Assembly: GCA_036501535.1 (NCBI GenBank)
Contig: DASYAE010000074.1
Span: 1 to 9,784, forward strand
Length of the DNA: 9,784 nucleotides
Source: DASYAE01 sp036501535
GTDB lineage: Bacteria; Actinomycetota; Actinomycetes; Streptomycetales; Catenulisporaceae
Reading direction: 5' to 3'
The notes beneath the pieces are model-generated. The model was given only the letters and a program-made list of their open reading frames with translations. It made no database searches and was not told the DNA's origin. The translations under genes and the position numbers were made by a program. How positions within the stretch are numbered: position 1 is the stretch's first letter; every line of letters starts with the position of its first letter. Positions 7,021 to 9,784 of the stretch are shown here, piece after piece.

Positions 7021-8868
7021 TCACGGCAGTGCCCACTGCTGGTTCGAACTGTCGGCACAGGTCCAGATCTGCACCTGCGTGCCGGACCCGCCGAAGCCCG
7101 TGTCGTCGAGACACTTGCCGGAGTTCGGATTGATCAGCTCGCCGTTCGACTGGGCCTGCCAGGTCTGTGCGGCAGTGCCATTACACGTATAGAGCTGCAC
7201 CAGCGTGCCGTTGGCCGTCCCGGCGCCGCTCACGTCCAGGCACTTGCCCAGCGCCTGCAGCGTGCCGTTCGACTCCACAGTCCACTGCTGGGCGTTGGTG
7301 CCGTTGCACGTGTAGACCTGCACCGGCGTACTGTCAGCGCTGCTCGCGCCCCGCACGTCCATGCAAAGACCCTCGTAGCCGGTCACCGCGCCGGTCCCGC
7401 TCGGCGGAGGAGTGCCACCGCCGCCGGTCACCGTGCCGGGCCAGGTGAACGTGGCGATGGCGCCACCGGGCAGCGTGTCGCCGAACGACGAGCCGTCGTA
7501 CGAGACCTGGAAGCTCTGCGAGCCGCTGCCCTCGTTGAGCGCGACCATCGCGATCGTGCCGTCAGGGTTCTTGAACGCGACGTTGTCGATGTTGCCGACG
7601 ACGTTGGAGTCGATGCGCACCGCGCCCGGCTTCACGAACTTCGAGAACTGACCCAGGATGTAGTACTCGGCGTTGTAGGTGACGCTGCTGCCGTTGGTCG
7701 TCACCGGCGCGGTGCACCCGCAGCTGTTGCCGGTCACCGGCCCGCCGCTGGCGTTGAGCGCCAGGTTCCAGAAGGTGACCGACTGGGACCAGTTGCGCAG
7801 CGAGTCGATCGCCGTGGTGCCGCCCTGGCCGAGGATCTCCGCGGCCCAGTTGGTGCCGGACGTCCAAGAGCCCTCGGTCTCGAGCTGAACCGTCGAGGGG
7901 TACGCGTTGTGCACGGTCGTCATCGCGCTGGCGGTACCGGCGTAGTGGTGCCACGCGACACCGACGGTGTTGCTGCCGGTACTGCTCAGAACCTGCTCGG
8001 GATAAGAGGTGTTGTCCCAGTTGTGGTCCCAGCCCAGGATCTTCGTGCTCTCGCCCGCCGCCTTCAGGTCGGGCGCGAGGTCGTTGATGATGGTGGACTC
8101 CTGGCTCGCCGACATCAGCATGCCGGGATAGCTCGCCGGCGAGTACTGCGGCTCGTTCGCCACGGTCAGATAGGAGATCGGGACGCCCTGGCCCTGGTAG
8201 GCCTGCACGAACTTCGTCAGGTACTGCGCGAACACCGACTCGTCCCCACTGGTCAGGCTCCCCCCGACCATGTTGCCGCTGGTCTTCATCCACCCCGGCG
8301 CACTCCACGGGGTGGCCATCAGGGTCAGCTGCGGATTGAGCGCGATGGCCTGCTGCAGCAGCGGGATCAGGTAGGACTCGTCGTGCGAGATCGAGAACCG
8401 GCTCAGCGTCGGATCGGCGGACCCGTCGTCGAGGCTGTAGAACGAGGTGGAGAAGTCGGCCGCACCGATCGGCTGGCGCAGGAAGCTGAGCCCGATCCCG
8501 CCGGAGCCGAACAGGTTGCTCATGATCGTGCTGCGAGACGGCGAGTTCCAGATGTCGTACGCCGAGGCATCGGTCATCGAGCCGCCGAACCCGACGATCG
8601 ACTGATAGGTGGAATTCGGGTTGACGGTGATGACCGAGCCGCTACCGGCGGACCCGAACGCCAGCGCGGACTGCTGGGTCAGCTTATTGCTCTGATCCGC
8701 CGTGGTCAGCCAGACGTTCACCGCGGTCCCCGCGGCGGACGACGGCGAAGCCTGCGCAACCGCGTACACGGCCGCGGACGCGACCAGAGTGGCGGACGCG
8801 GCGAAGTGCAGCACCCGCCGCCCCCGGACCGACAGGGCTCTACTGACAGGTAACTGATGATGCGTCAT
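7021..8868 (-). CDS. Secreted GH30 glycoside hydrolase with C-terminal CBM13
   Basis: 615 residues from the ATG at 8868. That start is chosen because AGGAAGG (8878-8884) lies 9 bases upstream and because it opens directly into a signal peptide: basic n-region with RGRR (15-18), hydrophobic 19-40, likely cleavage near SSAAG (44-47). The reading frame stays open 57 codons further upstream, but that stretch has no signal or family character. Residues about 50-420 form the GH30 TIM barrel: GFGGSMTDASA (93-103), FLRQPIGAADFS (129-140), TVANEPQ with acid/base Glu239, WDHNWDN (280-286), WHHYAG (306-311) and ETEGSW with Glu332 as probable nucleophile. The side beta-domain ends near 476. After a Gly/Pro linker (481-493) comes a three-repeat ricin-type CBM13 (QQW 527-529, QTW 568-570, QQW 610-612). 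GH30 includes beta-glucosylceramidases, beta-1,6-glucanases, beta-1,6-galactanases and xylanases. The exact substrate is unresolved; the barrel looks closest to the glucosylceramidase/beta-1,6-glucanase side (from memory). Confidence 0.92.
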   Translation of the reverse strand: MTHHQLPVSRALSVRGRRVLHFAASATLVASAAVYAVAQASPSSAAGTAVNVWLTTADQSNKLTQQSALAFGSAGSGSVITVNPNSTYQSIVGFGGSMTDASAYDIWNSPSRSTIMSNLFGSGGIGLSFLRQPIGAADFSTSFYSLDDGSADPTLSRFSISHDESYLIPLLQQAIALNPQLTLMATPWSAPGWMKTSGNMVGGSLTSGDESVFAQYLTKFVQAYQGQGVPISYLTVANEPQYSPASYPGMLMSASQESTIINDLAPDLKAAGESTKILGWDHNWDNTSYPEQVLSSTGSNTVGVAWHHYAGTASAMTTVHNAYPSTVQLETEGSWTSGTNWAAEILGQGGTTAIDSLRNWSQSVTFWNLALNASGGPVTGNSCGCTAPVTTNGSSVTYNAEYYILGQFSKFVKPGAVRIDSNVVGNIDNVAFKNPDGTIAMVALNEGSGSQSFQVSYDGSSFGDTLPGGAIATFTWPGTVTGGGGTPPPSGTGAVTGYEGLCMDVRGASSADSTPVQVYTCNGTNAQQWTVESNGTLQALGKCLDVSGAGTANGTLVQLYTCNGTAAQTWQAQSNGELINPNSGKCLDDTGFGGSGTQVQIWTCADSSNQQWALP

Positions 8869-8877
8869 CGAACTGGG

Positions 8878-8884
8878 CCTTCCT
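8878..8884 (-). promoter_or_regulatory. Ribosome binding site deciding the GH30 start
   Basis: AGGAAGG on the minus strand, 9 bases before the ATG at 8866-8868. It marks this ATG, and not the open-frame extension up to 9039, as the translation start. Confidence 0.75.
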
Positions 8885-9030
8885 GCTAGGCCGAGGCAGG
8901 ACGGGCCCGGCAGGCGCGCCGGTCGCCGGGAGACGAGAACCTCGGCGGACACCCGAAGCCGGCGATACACGACCGCGAAAGCGGCGGCTCGGCTCCGGCG
9001 AACGCCTGGAAACTGAGGACAACAACAGAG

Positions 9031-9064
9031 ACCCCGCATCCCACGGCGCCACGAAGGGCGGGGT
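9031..9064 (-). repeat. Inverted repeat in the GH30 leader region
   Basis: ACCCCGC (9031-9037) pairs perfectly with GCGGGGT (9058-9064), enclosing 20 bases that contain the palindrome GGCGCC (9045-9050). It lies about 160 bases upstream of the GH30 start. It may be a leader structure or a remnant terminator; the function is unknown. Confidence 0.35.
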
Positions 9065-9115
9065 TTGTTGCGAGCCGGAACTTAATACGGGACGTCGGCG
9101 CGCGCAAGGGTTATA

Positions 9116-9141
9116 GCCGGGTGACTTTGTTCTCGCCCGGC
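9116..9141 (-). terminator. Hairpin downstream of the HNH gene
   Basis: GCCGGG (9116-9121) pairs with CCCGGC (9136-9141), and the stem extends inward by GA/TC after one imperfect pair, leaving an 8-base loop. It begins 28 bases after the HNH stop codon on the minus strand. There is no T-run. It is a plausible terminator that separates the HNH gene from the GH30 gene. Confidence 0.5.
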
Positions 9142-9169
9142 AAGGCGGCCTCGCATCGGTTCGCGTGTA

Positions 9170-9784
9170 TCAGTACTGCCAGTCGGTGAGGATGTCAGTT
9201 TCCTGGTCGGGCCGGTAGTCGTACGCATGATCAACCCGGTACGTGCGCCCGGTGTGCCGGGAAGTCCATTCCACGCTGCGCCCCGGCACGATCACCTTCA
9301 CGGTGAAGCCGCCGACGGTCTTGATCTGGTGATGCCTGCGACACAGCGGAACCAGGTTCTCCTCATCGGTCTGTCCGCCACACGCCGGACAGTCATGATC
9401 GAACGGCTCCACATGATCCAGGTCGCACCGACAAGCCGGACGCGTACACCCCGGAAACGCACAGTTCCGGTCCCTCGCTTGCACGAACCGGCGCACCTCG
9501 GCCGTCGGTTGGTAGACCCGCGGCGAGGTCTTAATGAGTGCTCCGCTTTTCGGGTCGTAGGCCAGCCAGCGCCACAGTGAGCCCGGTGCCATGGCCAGTG
9601 CCCGCGCGGTGTCCGCCGAGATCGCCCCGTACCGCTCCAACTCCCCCGGGTTCGCGTTGAGCGCCAGCAGTGTTTCCAGCGAGACCGTGACCTGGACCAG
9701 CGCTGCCGGTGTCGCCGGGTTCTGATTCGGGGCCGGCAGGTGTGGGTCCAGGATCATGGCGCACATCACGTCCGCACGCCGCTG
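9170..9784 (-). CDS. DUF222/13E12-type HNH endonuclease, C-terminal part (5' end outside the window)
   Basis: The frame is open to the window edge (the first visible codons read QRRADVMCAM), so the GTG/ATG triplets near 9764-9769 are internal and the real start lies beyond 9784. The visible 204 residues match the C-terminal half of the actinobacterial DUF222-HNH family (mycobacterial 13E12 repeat proteins). They show VTVSLETLLALNANPGELER, then RVYQPTAEVRRFVQARDRN, then the HNH zinc-finger-like core: CAFPGCTRPACRCDLDHVEP (about 9412-9471), CPACGG, and ENLVPLCRRHHQIKT with the Asn and His-His of the motif. The His of LDH and the later His pair are present, so the nuclease core looks intact. The gene ends DILTDWQY. 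These proteins occur in many copies per genome and their function is poorly known; a link to mobile DNA has been suggested. It is separated from the GH30 gene by 300 bases and has no evident role in sugar use. Confidence 0.9.
   Translation of the reverse strand, partial: QRRADVMCAMILDPHLPAPNQNPATPAALVQVTVSLETLLALNANPGELERYGAISADTARALAMAPGSLWRWLAYDPKSGALIKTSPRVYQPTAEVRRFVQARDRNCAFPGCTRPACRCDLDHVEPFDHDCPACGGQTDEENLVPLCRRHHQIKTVGGFTVKVIVPGRSVEWTSRHTGRTYRVDHAYDYRPDQETDILTDWQY

Larger units (their letters stand above)
8869..9169. other. Intergenic region upstream of GH30, with no gene recognised
   Basis: About 300 bases between the HNH stop codon and the GH30 start. It contains a hairpin just after the HNH gene (9116-9141), candidate -10 hexamers for GH30 transcription (TATAAC at 9110-9115 and TATTAA at 9082-9087 on the minus strand, neither with a good -35), a long-range hairpin (9031-9064), and a copy of AGTTTCC (9008-9014, minus strand) that also occurs in the GH127 promoter/operator. 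The short open frames here lack ribosome binding sites and family character. If transcription starts near 9075-9105, the GH30 leader would be over 200 bases long. Confidence 0.5.

Noticed and set aside
6192..7133. 313-codon plus-strand frame overlapping the LacI gene
   Set aside because: Translation is dominated by Arg/Pro/His, there is no ribosome binding site, and it overlaps a complete LacI protein in another frame.
6958..8853. 631-codon plus-strand open frame opposite the GH30 gene
   Set aside because: It is a shadow of the GH30 frame, has an unnatural Arg/Val/Gly/Asp composition and would run across the convergent hairpin region. GH30 motifs on the minus strand are unmistakable.
8890..8946. 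GCCGAGG/CCTCGGC inverted repeat in the GH30 upstream region
   Set aside because: The 7-bp arms are 43 bases apart in very GC-rich DNA, with no supporting context.
8869..9039. N-terminal extension of the GH30 protein by 57 codons
   Set aside because: The extension has no signal peptide or family character and would bury the real signal peptide. A good AGGAAGG lies 9 bases before the ATG at 8868.
9764..9769. GTG/ATG as the start of the HNH gene
   Set aside because: The frame stays open to base 9784, and the upstream residues (QRRAD) fit the interior of DUF222 proteins. The gene is cut by the window edge.
1..9784. Search for CRISPR arrays, tRNA/rRNA genes and insertion-sequence ends
   Set aside because: No regularly spaced direct repeats, no cloverleaf-like or rRNA-like sequence, no transposase and no terminal inverted repeats with target duplications were seen. 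The only long repeats are the protein-level CBM13 repeats.

Overview
The window is very GC-rich and has the codon bias of a high-GC actinomycete. Secreted enzymes with ricin-type (CBM13) modules, a LacI regulator and a DUF222/HNH gene would fit a soil member of the Streptomyces/Catenulispora type. The taxon is inference; nothing here fixes it.

Layout. All genes lie on the minus strand except the regulator. Reading from right to left: (a) 9170-9784, the 3' part of a DUF222/13E12-type HNH endonuclease gene that runs off the window; (b) 8869-9169, about 300 bases holding a hairpin after the HNH gene and the upstream region of the next gene; (c) 7021-8868, a secreted GH30 glycoside hydrolase with a C-terminal CBM13; (d) 6913-7020, a convergent junction with a strong perfect hairpin; (e) 5863-6912 (+), a LacI-family repressor; (f) 5688-5862, a divergent control region; (g) 3609-5687, a cytoplasmic GH127 beta-L-arabinofuranosidase with its whole Cys/Glu zinc site intact; (h) 437-3556, a large secreted protein (CBM13, Ig-like domain, apparent alpha-helical glycosidase core) that I cannot place in a family; (i) 361-405, an 18-bp-stem hairpin; (j) 1-293, the start of a lipoprotein sugar-binding protein of an ABC importer.

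How the genes may work together (inference). The two CBM13-bearing secreted enzymes attack a plant or microbial glycan outside the cell. The lipoprotein and its ABC transporter, whose remaining genes would lie beyond base 1, import the released oligosaccharides. The signal-less GH127 then trims beta-L-arabinofuranose inside the cell, and the LacI protein senses a product. A good promoter for the GH127 operon (TTGACG, 17 bp, TAGTTT) is overlapped by the inverted repeat TTTCC-N5-GGAAA, a natural candidate operator. The Bifidobacterium longum HypBA1/HypBA2 (GH127/GH121) pathway for hydroxyproline-linked arabinans is the closest known analogy. No GH121 is recognised here, so the unassigned 1039-residue protein is the most interesting candidate for a new activity.
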